NCBI GenBank assembly: GCA_001939145.1
Contig: LSRX01000168.1
Span: 430,522 to 494,521, forward strand
DNA length: 64,000 bases
Reading direction: 5' to 3'
From: Symbiodinium microadriaticum
Taxonomy: Eukaryota > Sar > Dinophyceae > Suessiales > Symbiodiniaceae
Positions 33,021-43,857 of the stretch are shown here, in pieces. A program made the position numbers and the translations under genes. Below the pieces are notes generated by a model. That model was given only the letters and a program-made list of their open reading frames with translations. It searched no databases and was not told the DNA's origin. Each line of letters begins with the position of its first letter. Position 1 is the first letter of the stretch.

Positions 33021-33292
33021 TGAGGTCCTTAGTCTGTGATAGGGTTTTGGTTGAGGGAAGGTACTTAAGACTTAACAGAGCGCTTGTGCTTATTTCTAAT
33101 AAACCAATAGCTGCTGAGCTTTCGGCCACTTCGTCCCCGAGCACCTGCATGGTAGCAGGGCATAGGATGCGAGAAGGAGGTCCTACAGCTAAAGCAACCT
33201 TCAACGCATAGCTACACTCCAAACACCCTCAGCTCCATAAGCTGTCCTCAAAACTCAAAACCGCCCTCAGAGGAGCAGAACTGCTTCACTGA
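33021..33292 (+). CDS. Two-exon 3' gene end
   Basis: Exon 33,021-33,151 follows CCCCACACAG, includes RALVLISNKPIAAELSATSS and ends TGCATG|GTAGCA. Exon 33,233-33,292 follows CACCCTCAG, reads LHKLSSKLKTALRGAELLH and ends at TGA. Phases match across an 81 bp intron. The minus strand of exon 1 is also open. Confidence 0.6.
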
Positions 33293-33403
33293 CCCCTCAT
33301 TTTGTAAAAGTCAACCCTCACCCAATCGTGATGGAATCCTAAACCCTGAACCCCTCAACCCTAGCCTTCGGGAAAGGAGCTCTTTAACTCTTTCGCATGC
33401 CAG

Positions 33404-33460
33404 GAGCACGAAGGCGATACTGAACCGACGAACCCACCATTGCAATGCAAAGAATCCTGA
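33404..33460 (+). CDS. Exon with GTAAGT donor
   Basis: TTTCGCATGCCAG precedes and CCTGA|GTAAGT follows. The frame reads STKAILNRRTHHCNAKNP. A family P element begins directly at this donor. Confidence 0.55.
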   Translation, partial: EHEGDTEPTNPPLQCKES

Positions 33461-34396
33461 GTAAGTAGGTGTAGTCTTTTTAGGTTCCCTATTATGATTT
33501 CCTTATGTAAGTCCTTAAAAAGGTAGGTTCCTGACTATGACTTCCATATATAAGTTCTATTATAGAGTCGAAAATAAGGTTTCTTATTTGGAATTAGCAT
33601 GATGGTTTGGATATGTCTTCCCAGAAAGACACCCCGAAAACCCTGAACCCCAAAAACCTTGTTCTAGAATCCTTGTAGGAACCCGTGTAAACACTTAGGG
33701 ACCCTTTGGGAGAGTCTTGAACCCTATGATTCCAAACCATAACCCTAAACCCTACACCCTGCCTATATACCTATATCTAAGGTTGAAACCATGGGCCCTT
33801 AGTATGGGCCCTTAACCCTTACACACCTGATATATACCCTATATGTACCTTTAAAGGTCCCCCAAAAGGCCTAAGGGTCCCTATTCGGGTAGTCTCCATT
33901 GTAGATACAATGGAGACTCTAGGTAAACCCTAAACCCTACACCCGGCTACGCTGGATTGTAAAACATGAGAATCGCAAACCCTAGGCCTCCAAACATATA
34001 CATCCCTGAAACCGGATAACGGGCTTAGGGTTTAGGGGCGTAGGGGTTTAGGGTTGTAGTGTTTAAGGTTTTAGGTTTTCCGAAAACCTAACAAAGTCCC
34101 TAAGGCTTGCCCTTTCCCTGAGGAATTTGAGGGAAACTTCCCTAAACCCTAAACCCTACCTCCAGCCGCTTGCATCCGGAGGCGAGGAATCCATCCAGAG
34201 ATGGAGCCTGCCAGGCTGGAGGCTTCAAAGGGCTTACGCTAAGCCCCAAACCTGGGCCCTAAGAAACCCCCTTGTTTTAGGATTCCTGGCTAGGACTCCC
34301 GGATCGCAGGAAGGGCTTTCAGTTTGGGGTTTAGGGTTTAGGGTGGGGCTTAGGGTTGTAAGTTTAGGGTTTTGGGTTTTAAGTTTAGGCTTTAAG

Positions 34397-34496
34397 GACC
34401 TCCCTGCAACGAACTCTGCCTCGGAACAGCTGTCGTCGCTGTGCAATTCCAGCCACCAAGCCATCACCGAGGCCTCTTGCCAGCTTCGGGGGGGCT
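34397..34496 (+). CDS. Exon, donor overlapping TTTAGGG
   Basis: GGCTTTAAG precedes, and the frame includes SEQLSSLCNSSHQAITEASC. It ends GGCT|GTTTAGGG. A related island just upstream (34,163-34,325) also has exon-like parts. Confidence 0.6.
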
Positions 34497-34737
34497 GTTT
34501 AGGGTTTAGGGTTTAGGGTGTAGGGTTTAGAGTTTGGGGCTTTAGGGTTTTAGGGTTTAGGGGGGCTGTATGCTTCTAAACCCCCTGAATTCCATGTACC
34601 CAGGGCTCCTTTGGCAGCGTAAGAGGTAGAAGGGTCCATGTACTAACATATCATATACTTTGGCCTTAAGAATAGTCCCTATTTGGGTGCTTTAGGGCCC
34701 AAGTATACACTGCACTTATGGGCGCACGGACACCACA

Positions 34738-34920
34738 TCATAGATCATGAATGTCTATGCAAGAGACAAAGAGAAGAAGCAGTTTTTCATTGCATGAAGA
34801 ACCAGCGCAACACTCGAAGCCTTGGGCACTCATGCTCCAAACCAAACAACTAAGGCACGGAAAGTTGGGCAACGGTGGTTCGACGAACTCAACATCTTTC
34901 ATTCCCCAGAGGGACTTAGG
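34738..34920 (-). CDS. Putative terminal exon (minus)
   Basis: Open minus frame ending CCAGSSCNEKLLLLFVSCID then a stop; upstream it reads EFVEPPLPNFPCLSCLVWS. The plus strand is open as well, so strand is uncertain. Confidence 0.35.
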   Translation of the reverse strand, partial: PKSLWGMKDVEFVEPPLPNFPCLSCLVWSMSAQGFECCAGSSCNEKLLLLFVSCIDIHDL

Positions 34921-35090
34921 TCCCACAAGACCATCCCTAGTATGGTCCTGACCTAATACCATAATGGTAGTATATGTGGACCGTCCGGATTCCTGCTTCA
35001 GCAAGGTAGGTGGGCAAGCGCCTGAACAGTCGTCACTCGAGTTCGTGATTCCAAGTCCACTTGGACAAGAATCCGCTGACTAGGGGCTAG

Positions 35091-35120
35091 AACTTGCCTG
35101 CCTGTCTGGTTGCACCAACC
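35091..35120 (+). CDS. Putative 10-codon micro-exon
   Basis: ACTAGGGGCTAG precedes and CCAACC|GTGAGC follows. The frame reads NLPACLVAPT. Confidence 0.4.
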
Positions 35121-35383
35121 GTGAGCTTACAAGTCGTTGAAGCTGTGGATCCTGTAGACTGTAGACTGTAGACCCCCCAAAAAGCGATCATACCTATAAC
35201 GTCACCCCTTTTCGACCCACCCCAACCCCCCCGCCCATGAATCCCAGCAACCCGCATGTATGTTGTGTCTGTGTATGCCTGTGCATACCATGTAGTTGTT
35301 TGTTCACATATTTAACTTCTTGTGTATCTACACATTTGCTCATTATTACCGTATATATGTATGCATGTACATACATATATATA

Positions 35384-35470
35384 CATACATACATACATAC
35401 ATACATACAGCCAGCCAGCCAGCCAGCCAGGCAGGCAGGCAGGCAGACAGGCAGAAAGACAGACAGACAA
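35384..35470. repeat. CATA / CAGC / AGGC / AGAC tetranucleotide tracts
   Basis: Adjacent tetranucleotide runs that step from CATA to CAGC, AGGC and AGAC, each one base from the last. A TA tract follows at 35,509-35,524. Confidence 0.9.
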
Positions 35471-35563
35471 ACACGCATACATACATTACAGTCTATGTGT
35501 GTGTGTGTATATATATATATATACACACTTTTTAGACTACGCACCAATTGGCGAACCACTGAG

Positions 35564-35625
35564 TTCCAGGACGTAGCCCGCAAAAGCGCCCCGAAGGAAG
35601 CGCTCACCCTGGCTCGGGGCCTCAG
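35564..35625 (+). CDS. Putative exon
   Basis: The frame reads FQDVARKSAPKEALTLARGL and ends at CTCAG|GTGGGA. The acceptor CACTGAG is weak. TTTAGGG repeats follow. Confidence 0.5.
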
Positions 35626-35893
35626 GTGGGAGGCTACTTTAAGGGGATTTAGGGTTAGGGTTTAGGGGTTTAGGGGTTTAGGGTTTAGGGTTTAGGGTTG
35701 AGGGGTACTTTAAGGTCCGGGTTTAAGGGCTCCTTCAAAGGCCCCTAAACCCTAACCCCCCCCTAACTCCGAAAACCCTAAACACCCAAAATATAAACCT
35801 AAAACTCCTAAACCGATGCAAAACGCTAGGACTGTTTTAAAGTTTCTAGGAGGGAAGCCTCAATGGGACTGTAGGGCTGCTTCGAGGGATCTG

Positions 35894-36089
35894 TACTAGG
35901 TTGATGATAGAAATCCTGCATTATCCATAATAAGGAATATACACCTTAAAGGGAACCTTAGGGAAGCCTAGGGAGGATTCGGGATTACTAGGGTTTATAC
36001 CGTTTAGGGTTACCCATAACATGGAATATACCATAACTCCCATAGTTTAGGGTGCTTAAGGTAATGCAGGATTTATATCATCAACAGTA
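35894..36089 (+). mobile_element. Introner-like family B, copy 5, internally expanded
   Basis: GTTGATGATAGAAATCC at the left and ATCATCAACAG-TA at the right. The copy is ~196 bp because about 85 bp, including a second ACATGGAATATACC, has been added inside. Confidence 0.7.
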
Positions 36090-36530
36090 GGTTCCCCAGC
36101 AACCCCTTAATATCAAGGGCACCCGTTTTCCTAATATACGGCTTTAATAAGGAGACCCCCCAAATAAAAAGGGCAAGTGGGTACTAGTCGGGAACCTAGT
36201 GTAAGTGTTCCTTTACCCAGAACCCCCGGGAAGGATCCAAAAAAGCAGATCCCTCAAAAAGGGAACTCCTAAACAAAAGTGCCTGTTACTAGTCGGTTTA
36301 GGGTCGCAATCTAGGGGATTTACTTCCTAGATCCTTCCGGGTTCCTCCTTTGCGGAGTTTTTAAGGTTCCTTTGAGGGATCCATTAGGGTACCTTGCAGG
36401 ATTCTGTAAGGGTTCTTTTAATTTACGGCTACACGCACATCCAACAAAGACTGCACATGTAGATGCTTCTGGGAGATGGACCTCCTATACATGCGCGTGT
36501 GTGTATACATCTATATATATATATATACGC

Positions 36531-36698
36531 ATACATACATACATACATACATACATACATCCATGCATACATACATACATACATACATACATACATACAT
36601 ACATAGATACATAGATACATAGATACGTAGATACATAGATACATAGATACATAGATACATACATACATACATACATACATACATACATACATACATAC
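36531..36698. repeat. (ACAT)n microsatellite at the 3' side of the LINE
   Basis: ACAT repeats with a block of CATAGATA variants, ending where the LINE 3' end begins. The same strand carries ACAT on the far side of the LINE. Confidence 0.95.
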
Positions 36699-36985
36699 TT
36701 CTTCACTCGCCGCAAAGAGAGGTCTTCGCGTTGCGAAAGGGGCAACCTGTTCCGGTCGGCATCTTCAGATGCATGCTAATTGTTTTAGCACCCCGCGCAG
36801 CAAAAGCAAAAGGAGCCTGCTCTGCCTGATGAATAATGGAAACCTGTAGAAACCCAGCATACGAACAATGTGAAAGACACAATAATGAAAGCACAAGTTC
36901 ATGCCCACCCGGCGCGAACGCCCCTTATGCGGTGGAAGGCAGAGCTGAGGCTATCTTAAAAGCCTATGGCATAGACAGTCCGATG
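36699..36985 (-). other. LINE 3' untranslated region
   Basis: About 290 bp between the USP stop codon and the microsatellite. The element ends GTGAAGAA and runs straight into TATG repeats (minus strand). No poly-A is present. Confidence 0.6.
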
Positions 36986-37813
36986 TCAGCCACGTTCTTG
37001 TATGCTGTAAAATGCAATGTATGAATTATTCATGATCACTTCCATGTCTTCGGCGGTCACCCTGACTGGAAACAGATTGTCATCAGTGGTGGCATACGGG
37101 TGCCCATCGAGGCACAGCATGGTTCTGTAGTGCCCTGAGTGCCTGGTGGCCCCCAGATGATAAATGACAGCTTGTAGCAAGTACTTAAGGGATGTGGTGG
37201 TCAAGTCAGCTCCTGCAAAGAGGGGCACATGCACGACCGGAGTGGGGACAATGCGGCCTAGTAGTTTGTTACCAGCATTGTCGAATCTGCCTAATTGGAA
37301 GGGCACTACAGGCGGAAAGCTCACTGCAGCATGGCGCTGCACCTGGTTGCGCCAACCGATGATCAAGGATTGCACACTATGGACACTGTGGGATCCATAG
37401 GAAGTGTGCCTCAAAATCGCCGGCAGGGTCACGGGCCACATTTTTCCATGATCGGTCACCTGCGATGGCTGAGACATGCTACTGAGGCGAGCTTGCCAGT
37501 GCCCCATCTGAAAATCTGGATGCAGGACGTGCTCCATATGCATCAAAAATTCAGCACTGTCATGCTGAAGGTGCGGATGCTGCCAGCCTGTCAGCAAGGT
37601 GCGCCAGGCTGTAAGGTTCCAGAGAGTTACCTGCTGAGCTTTGCGACCTAACCAACCCGCTAGCCTCTGCATGGAGGAGCCCAGGAAAGGAGTTCCTGCT
37701 GGCATGGCTGCATTAACCCAGATTAAGGAGTATACTAATGTGTTGGCATAACAGTGGTTTGATTGATTACCTAGGGCAAGAGAAAGCACACCCCTATGCC
37801 TGGCATTCAAAGA
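36986..37813 (-). CDS. LINE-encoded ubiquitin-specific-protease-like (peptidase C19) domain
   Basis: This is the C-terminal part of the 38,977-42,533 frame. The Cys box reads GNQSNHCYANTLVYSLIW (Cys codon at 37,751-37,753). A second box, QHDSAEFLMHMEHVL, matches the USP QQDAxEFL motif. The His box is TRHSGHYRTML (His at ~37,130), followed by DDN (Asp at ~37,084) and the terminal YIAFY strand. All three catalytic positions are present. At about 270 residues it is shorter than most cellular USPs. The predicted role is removal of ubiquitin, perhaps protecting the element's own proteins; that role is inference. It lies downstream of the middle segment, apparently one frame away. Confidence 0.85.
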   Translation of the reverse strand, partial: SLNARHRGVLSLALGNQSNHCYANTLVYSLIWVNAAMPAGTPFLGSSMQRLAGWLGRKAQQVTLWNLTAWRTLLTGWQHPHLQHDSAEFLMHMEHVLHPDFQMGHWQARLSSMSQPSQVTDHGKMWPVTLPAILRHTSYGSHSVHSVQSLIIGWRNQVQRHAAVSFPPVVPFQLGRFDNAGNKLLGRIVPTPVVHVPLFAGADLTTTSLKYLLQAVIYHLGATRHSGHYRTMLCLDGHPYATTDDNLFPVRVTAEDMEVIMNNSYIAFYSIQERG

Positions 37814-38976
37814 TCTTTCAAGATCTTCTCGATCTGCACTGCCAGCGGCGAGCGGCCCAAGCGGCTGGGGCGCATGGTGGCACCGATGAGGTGCATTACT
37901 GAGCACCTGCAGAGCCTCCTCATTCCCAGATAGAACTGCTGGGACTCCGCATTTCGGTTCTGCACCTGCAAGAGGAATGGTATCACCTCGGATTGGTGCT
38001 GCTGGCTCAGGGGACGCATCGCATGAAAGCGTCCGATAATATCCGGCATAGCGGTGAGCTGCGACAGGAGGGTCACCGTCTGAACAGCCTCCGTGTGAGC
38101 GAGCGGCTCCTGCTGCGCCTTGATGTGCTTGTGCTGGTCCCTGTCCCATTGCAAGAAGGGGTACGTTGTCCCCTCGATGAGGTTCAGCCGCTTTGCCTTG
38201 TCCAGCAGCTCGCTGTCCTTGTCGATCTTCTTCAGTTTTTCCAGAAGGGCATCCAAAAGACAGTGCATGAGCACTGCACGCATTGGCAGCTCCAAGCTGG
38301 AGGGGTTGTTGGCCTTCACCTGGTTCCAGCGGGTGGCTACTTTGAACAGCGCCGAGGTGATCGACCATCCTCCCGTGTTCTCCTCCGTCCTCAGGAAGAG
38401 GACGAATTGAGAGTCCAAGTGCTGGATGCTCATTGCATCTTCCATCCTCAGCAGAAGCCTCCCCATCTGCCGGACCAGCTCCTTGAGTTCCTCCTCCCGG
38501 TCCTGTCGCTCGTCCTTGTGGCGGTTCTTTCCTCGCCACCATGGCTGCATCTGCCGGGAGCTTCCCCAGTCCCATCCTTGATCTCGCTTGTCCGCTGGCT
38601 TCTGGGATCGTCCTCGGTGCTCTCGCTGCTCTCTCACGGCCTGACGGCTGCCCTTGCCGTTGCCTTGGCTGGCCAGTGCCTCCGTTGCCTCGTTCATCTC
38701 GTCGTCCTTGTTGGCGGTCTGGCCTTTTTCCTGTCCTTTGGCAAACTTGGTCGGAAGGGCAGCCTTGTCGAGGTCCTGTTGCCGCTTGGTGCGGTCCACT
38801 TCCATGTTCAACACTGCTGGTGGTTCGTCCTCCAGCTCCTTCTCCAGGTCCTTCAGATCCCTGTCCCCGCTCTGAGAGGGTGGAGCCGTCGTAGGCTCGC
38901 TGGAGCGGCTCATGTAGGCTGAGAACTGGCTCAGCTCCTTTTGTGCCTCTGCCAGCTGATTGTCGGCGAAGGACAT
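37807..38976 (-). CDS. LINE middle segment of unknown function
   Basis: A 390-codon frame from ATG at 38,976 (MSFADNQLAEAQKELSQFS) to TGA at 37,807. Residues 1-60 are acidic and helical, 60-170 are charged Lys/Arg/Asp/Gln-rich, and 180-390 look globular and helical (FLRTEENTGGWSITSALFKV). The neighbouring frame, also open here, is a Gly/Arg/Ala/Gln mixture typical of out-of-frame reading. It could start at its own ATG, or be fused by a +1 shift at 38,977. I recognise no family. Confidence 0.65.
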   Translation of the reverse strand: MSFADNQLAEAQKELSQFSAYMSRSSEPTTAPPSQSGDRDLKDLEKELEDEPPAVLNMEVDRTKRQQDLDKAALPTKFAKGQEKGQTANKDDEMNEATEALASQGNGKGSRQAVREQREHRGRSQKPADKRDQGWDWGSSRQMQPWWRGKNRHKDERQDREEELKELVRQMGRLLLRMEDAMSIQHLDSQFVLFLRTEENTGGWSITSALFKVATRWNQVKANNPSSLELPMRAVLMHCLLDALLEKLKKIDKDSELLDKAKRLNLIEGTTYPFLQWDRDQHKHIKAQQEPLAHTEAVQTVTLLSQLTAMPDIIGRFHAMRPLSQQHQSEVIPFLLQVQNRNAESQQFYLGMRRLCRCSVMHLIGATMRPSRLGRSPLAVQIEKILKDL

Positions 38977-41900
38977 CCTGAAGGGTGCGCTGGGTGCGGT
39001 CATGCAGTTGACCATGAGTATGCAGCATGTGAGCACATGTCCACAGGACAACACAGGCCTGAATGTGCGCTGAGGCACGATCGTAGCGGCACAGGCACCA
39101 CTCGCAAGGGCTGGAGAGCCGGCTTCGCAACTTGATCCAACATAATATGTCAGGCTGTGCTTTTCGGATATGAGGGTGCATTTTACAGGCATGTCTGGCT
39201 ACATACGACGTGTTGGCAATCCACTGGTTGCAGACAGGGCAGTAGTTGAGTCGGTTCATTTTACGTAGTGCTGCTGCAAGATCAGTGAGCTTGCCCTGCG
39301 CCGCAAGTGCTTGAAGTGCGGGCTGCTCAAAAGCTGGGGCCTGCATGCTCGGCGCAGTGTCAGTGACGGGCAACGGTGGTGACGACGACCCCGGCGCGGA
39401 CGCCCCTTGAGCAGGTCGGGCCATCGTTGCAGGACTGGCCGCAGCTTCGGGAGTTTCCGTGCTTTTGACGGATGCCAGAAAAAGAACTGGGCAGGCATTC
39501 TGGCTGAAGTGTCCCATGAATTGTGGCCAGCCATAGAATCTTTTGTTACAATGCAGGCACTGGGGCAGACCGTTCTTGGCATGACGACGATATTCATCCC
39601 TACGGGCATTCTTAGCAGTGGTGTTGCGACTTTTGGGTGGTCTGCTATTTGGGTGCTGCTTGCCTATATGAACGCTGAGTGCATGTGTGCTGGGAAACTG
39701 TTGTCCACAATGTGGACAGGCACAAGCTAGACGCTGTATATGCGTGACTTCAGTTAGTTTCGGCTTCACTTGAAGGCTGCCCCAGTCCGGTTGATGCTCC
39801 GGTTGACAAAAAGTGGATACAACGAGCTGTCCCCATTGCCGGACCTGCTCTGGCTGTATGTGCGCTATCCCTGGTCTGCCTGTGGTGTTCCGATTGCTAC
39901 CCAGCTGGTGTAGGGCCCAAAGAGGCGGGTCTAGTTGCATCCTTTGGAGCAATTCGGCATTGGTCTCGTGTGACACATGTGCCGGGCTGCGTGCTACCAT
40001 TCTGAGTTGTTTGAGTACGGTGGTGTTAAGCTGTAGTGCACTAGCTTGATCCACCCCAACGGAACTGAGCCCGTAGCTTAATACCGACCAAACCCCGCTT
40101 ACCCATAATTGAATCCGCTTACGTAATGGCACCACCGGATTCTTGAGGAATGGATGTAGTCTATGAAAAGCTGTCCATGCATGACTTGCTCTGAGCTGCA
40201 TGGTTGCTCTCTCGAAAGTGGTATAGCCAATGCGTACACCTAAGTATGTGTGGTGAGTACGTAGGGGCAAGCGAATCCGGCCAAAAGGCCCGCGTAGGAC
40301 GAGCTGCCTGTCCCCCGCTACCCAGCACGTAAAGTCCTTCAAAGGCTGTGGGGCGGCTTGACCTTTGAGGGCTAGGAGTACAACCGTTTTCTCTGCAGAG
40401 ACTAGCATGCCCATTGCTTCGAGATCTTTAAGAATTTTCGGGATTTGAAGACAAGCTCTTTTGAAGTCTCTGGGGTGCGAGAATTCCCATTGGATATGTA
40501 AGTCGTCAGCGTACTCGGTAATTGAGTTGGGGTCAATGTAATCTACCAGCTTATTGTGGATCAGTAAGGTAAAGGCCAGCCATAAGAGTGGCGCCAAGCC
40601 ACAGCCCTGACGAATGCCTCGACACATGTTGACCGAGTCCTGCCCGCTGGGACGCGCAATTACTACCTCCGCAGAGTCGTGTATATGCATAATTAAAGAT
40701 TGCAGGTCGGCGGGTGTGTCCAGGTGCTGGAGGGAGGCCAACAGCTGATGGCGGGGTATACGATCGAAAGCCTGCTTGAGATCCAATGAAAGTTGCAATC
40801 CCCCTGCAAAGGGGTGCCGCGGTCTCCCCTGAAACTTGTCAAAGATGGTATGTCGATGGGATTGCAGGGCGGTTCGGACTCGGTGGCAGTGTGCCAGCAC
40901 TCTATCCAGTGCGTCACCTGTCTGCCGCCCGCTGGTGTATGCAAACTGGGGGATAGAGTGCAGCTTGGATTGGAGGATGGGCCGTAATCTTTCTGCCGCC
41001 ATTCTGGCTAGAATTTTGGATTCCGCGGGTAGTAAATTTATGGGGCGCAAATTCGCTGGCTTGGTGGGGGGCTTGCCAGGTTTAGCTAAAAGAACCATAA
41101 ATGACTGCAAGACGGATGGAGGCAGGATTATAGGCCCTGGTTGCAGGCAGGCGTTCAGCTGGCGGCAAAGAACAGGCGTCAGGCTGTCTTCCGCAGTTCT
41201 CCAGAGCGCAGCCGGGGCTTGATGTCGGGGCAGGGCTTTGGTTGCCGGCATGGCTCTGAGAGCTTGCCTTACCTCGTCCTCTGTAAAGCTGAGGGCATGG
41301 GTGAGATACCATGGGCTGGGCTTTGCTGCTGCCGAATCGTACAGCTGCCGGAAGAAATCTGTTAGGGTGCGCAGTTCCTCAGTTGGCGTCAGGAGCTGCC
41401 CAGATGAATCTCGAAAGTGTATACTGCGTTTGTGAGTTTTAGGGCGTAGTTGATTGATAAGCTGGTGGAGCCCCGAATAGCCTCGTTTAGCGGCCTGTGT
41501 GGTGGACTCGATAAGCTGATTTACCTGGGCCACTTTACGTGCTTTGGTGCGCTGACGCATGGCTTTGTTACAGCGATCTAGGGCAGTTCCAGCACGCCAA
41601 AGCTGAAAGAGTCGGCGAACGCAAGTAAGCGCAGGGGTCGGAGCATATGTCCAGACCGTGGCAGGCGAGGCGGTGGAAAACATCCACACGAGCGGTGCTA
41701 CCATCGTGGTGCATCTGGCTTGTGCCTCACGCAGCTGCTCTTTTCGAGACCAAAGTTGTTTAAGGGTTACATCTACCGGGGGCTTAGCCGGAGCGGCAAC
41801 TGCCGGCGTTGGTACAGTACGGTGAGGGTGTTGGGGCATACAACTCTTGGCACTATTCCAAGCCGCGGTGAGGCACGAGTCAAGGTCACAAGATGCAGTC

Positions 41901-42533
41901 AGCGTGTTTGCCACCTGGGCCTGGAAAGCCTGGACTAGCTGAGGATTACTTTGCAGTTCCTGTCGGATTTGCCTAGGGTTACAGGTCTTGTTTGGAGCAG
42001 TACGCGGCACACTGGGATATGGCACCTTGGCCTTGACAGGAACGTGTCTCATTCCAGTCGGGTGCACAATGGGAGCATACGGATCAGCCTGGGCCTGCCT
42101 AGCTTGAGGCGTGCCCGGGAGCCTGGTGATAATGAAGTCAATTTGCACACCACTGTGGGGAGGGCGCAGGAAGGTCTGTGCCGCCAAGCCAGATTTGCCC
42201 CATGTATTCAAGGCTGTGAGGTTGAAATCCAGTAGAATACGCTGTAGACTGGCCTGGTCGGTATGTTGCATAGTGGCATGATGGGCTAGTCCGGTACCTA
42301 TGTTGGGAAGGTGCGGTTGCAACGTGCAGTTTAGGTCTCCAAGGATGTACAGTGCATTTCGTTTAGGGACGGAGGCTACCCAGCTGCGTATGGTGCGCCA
42401 TATTTCGGCACGTCGTTGCACCAGTGCTTCCTGCGGGTGCTGTGTCGCTTCGCGTAGCTCCTTTTTGTGAGGATTCCAGGCCACCTGGTAAACTCCTAGC
42501 ACATCTATGGGCGGGTTGGTCTCCAATCGAACA
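38977..42533 (-). CDS. LINE ORF2 core: endonuclease C-half, reverse transcriptase, zinc fingers
   Basis: The frame starts within the endonuclease: YILGDLN (residues ~85-91 of this open frame), then VQIDFII (~152-158) and RHVPVK with the catalytic His. Reverse transcriptase spans about residues 495-790 (41,119-40,232): LRPINLLP, LSLDLKQAFDRI, GIRQGCGLAPLLW and TEYADDLHI. Zinc fingers follow: CPHCGQQF...HIGKQH (~962), CLHCNKRF...C (~1015), CPVCNQWI...H (~1121) and CEWCLCRYD...C (~1166). The arrangement is typical of APE-type LINEs. Its first part lies in another frame upstream. Confidence 0.88.
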
Positions 42534-43541
42534 TATTCGTCCCGGAATGACCTCAACGTAGCGTATAAGGTGAGGCTGCACAAAGCGGTTGGAAACTGCA
42601 ATCAGCACCCCACCCTCACTTGTTCCTGACCCGGTGTGTATCATGGTCCAACCGTTACTCTGATACTCGCTGGACGAGAGCCAGTGTGTTTCCTGTAGGC
42701 AAGCTATATCTATTCTCGGGCAGGCGGGTGTGCTAGGCGAGGCGATTACTGCACCATCGGAAGAGCCTCTGAGCCATGCCAGAAATTCCTGATACCTGGT
42801 GGCACCTAGGCCTCCACAGTTCCAGGTAACGAGCTGGAAGGCATGCCTGTGGTGGGGAGATGGTCGGGGATGTCGGGTGCGAGGAACCGAGGCATTAACC
42901 GTAGGCTGTCCTAAAGATTTAAGGGAGAGGCTCTCAGGAGTGTGTCTTTGTCCCTTATACCATACGTAGCCGTCCTTAATAGCTCTGTTCTGGGCCCGTC
43001 GGAATGCACGCTTCCGGGCAGGCGCAAGCCTTTGCACGAATTGTCCATGCAGGCGGATGGTCGGATGAACCCTTGCACCTGTGCCTGCTTGCATACTAGT
43101 AGGGGGTGGTTGGGAGCTAGCTGGATGGGCCAGGCAGAGTCTGGTTAGGGTACTCATGACTAGGAGTGAAAATGCTAGTCGGTGCTGAGGGGGTGGAATA
43201 GCTACTGAGGACCGTCGGACACTACGTCGGGTAGGTCTAGAGTGTTGTATCTGTTGGCGGCGCTGTATCGGCACAGGTGATCGGGCTAGTGTTGGCGGGT
43301 GCTTGCGTATCACCCCCGGCCGTCGCCGATACTGTCCTGGACAGCGTCGCTCAGTGCACCAAGGCTTGGGAGCCACACGGTCTGTCAGCAGCCAGCCTAC
43401 ACTAAGAACACCAAGCACGCCTAAGATGCGGCTGAGGTCCTGCTGGATGTTGTGTGATTGCCTTGTTGGCGGCAGCCAACAGGATGACACTCCTGTTGCT
43501 TCTAGTCGTCGGGTTGGAGAAGTGATCGTATCGTTGTGCAT
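42534..43541 (-). CDS. LINE ORF2 N-terminal part with endonuclease N-half
   Basis: The first ATG after the ORF1 stop is at 43,541. A Ser/Thr/Arg-rich leader of about 235 residues is followed by VTWNCGGLG (~42,827), CLQETHW (~42,692) and GGVLIAVSNRF, the conserved N-terminal motifs of AP-endonuclease-like domains. The frame leaves the domain near 42,533, where one extra base would restore continuity with the GDLN-containing frame. This frame is also open upstream of the ATG, antisense-like over ORF1. Confidence 0.75.
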
Positions 43542-43857
43542 TGTGTCGTGAGTTGCTGCACGGGGGCTAGTAGCTTTGCTAGTGGCCAACAGCTTAGTAG
43601 AAACATTAACAGGGTCGTATGACTTCGCCTTCAGATTACTGTGCGGGGCGATGTTTGTAGGGGCTTTCGGGGTTCCTCGACCAAGGTGTTCCCCAACCCT
43701 CGTGTCTGCAGCACAAAGCACGAAAAGGAAAACGTGTACATCTGTGTTTGCACTGCCCCCGGCATTGGGACCGGGGCGGCCCACTGGTTGGTAGCCAAAT
43801 CCCAAAACTGAAGGAAAGCCGGCTAAAGCTCGCCATGAACCCAGTCCTTCCTTGTGC

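Noticed and set aside
36429-36745. Met-Tyr-Val-Cys repeat proteins
   Set aside because: Translation of TATG repeats flanking the LINE. The same motif at the start of the ORF1 frame is also repeat, so I start ORF1 at 44,592.
37993-38922. 309-codon plus-strand open frame
   Set aside because: Antisense of the LINE middle segment; the minus reading is coherent with the flanking domains.
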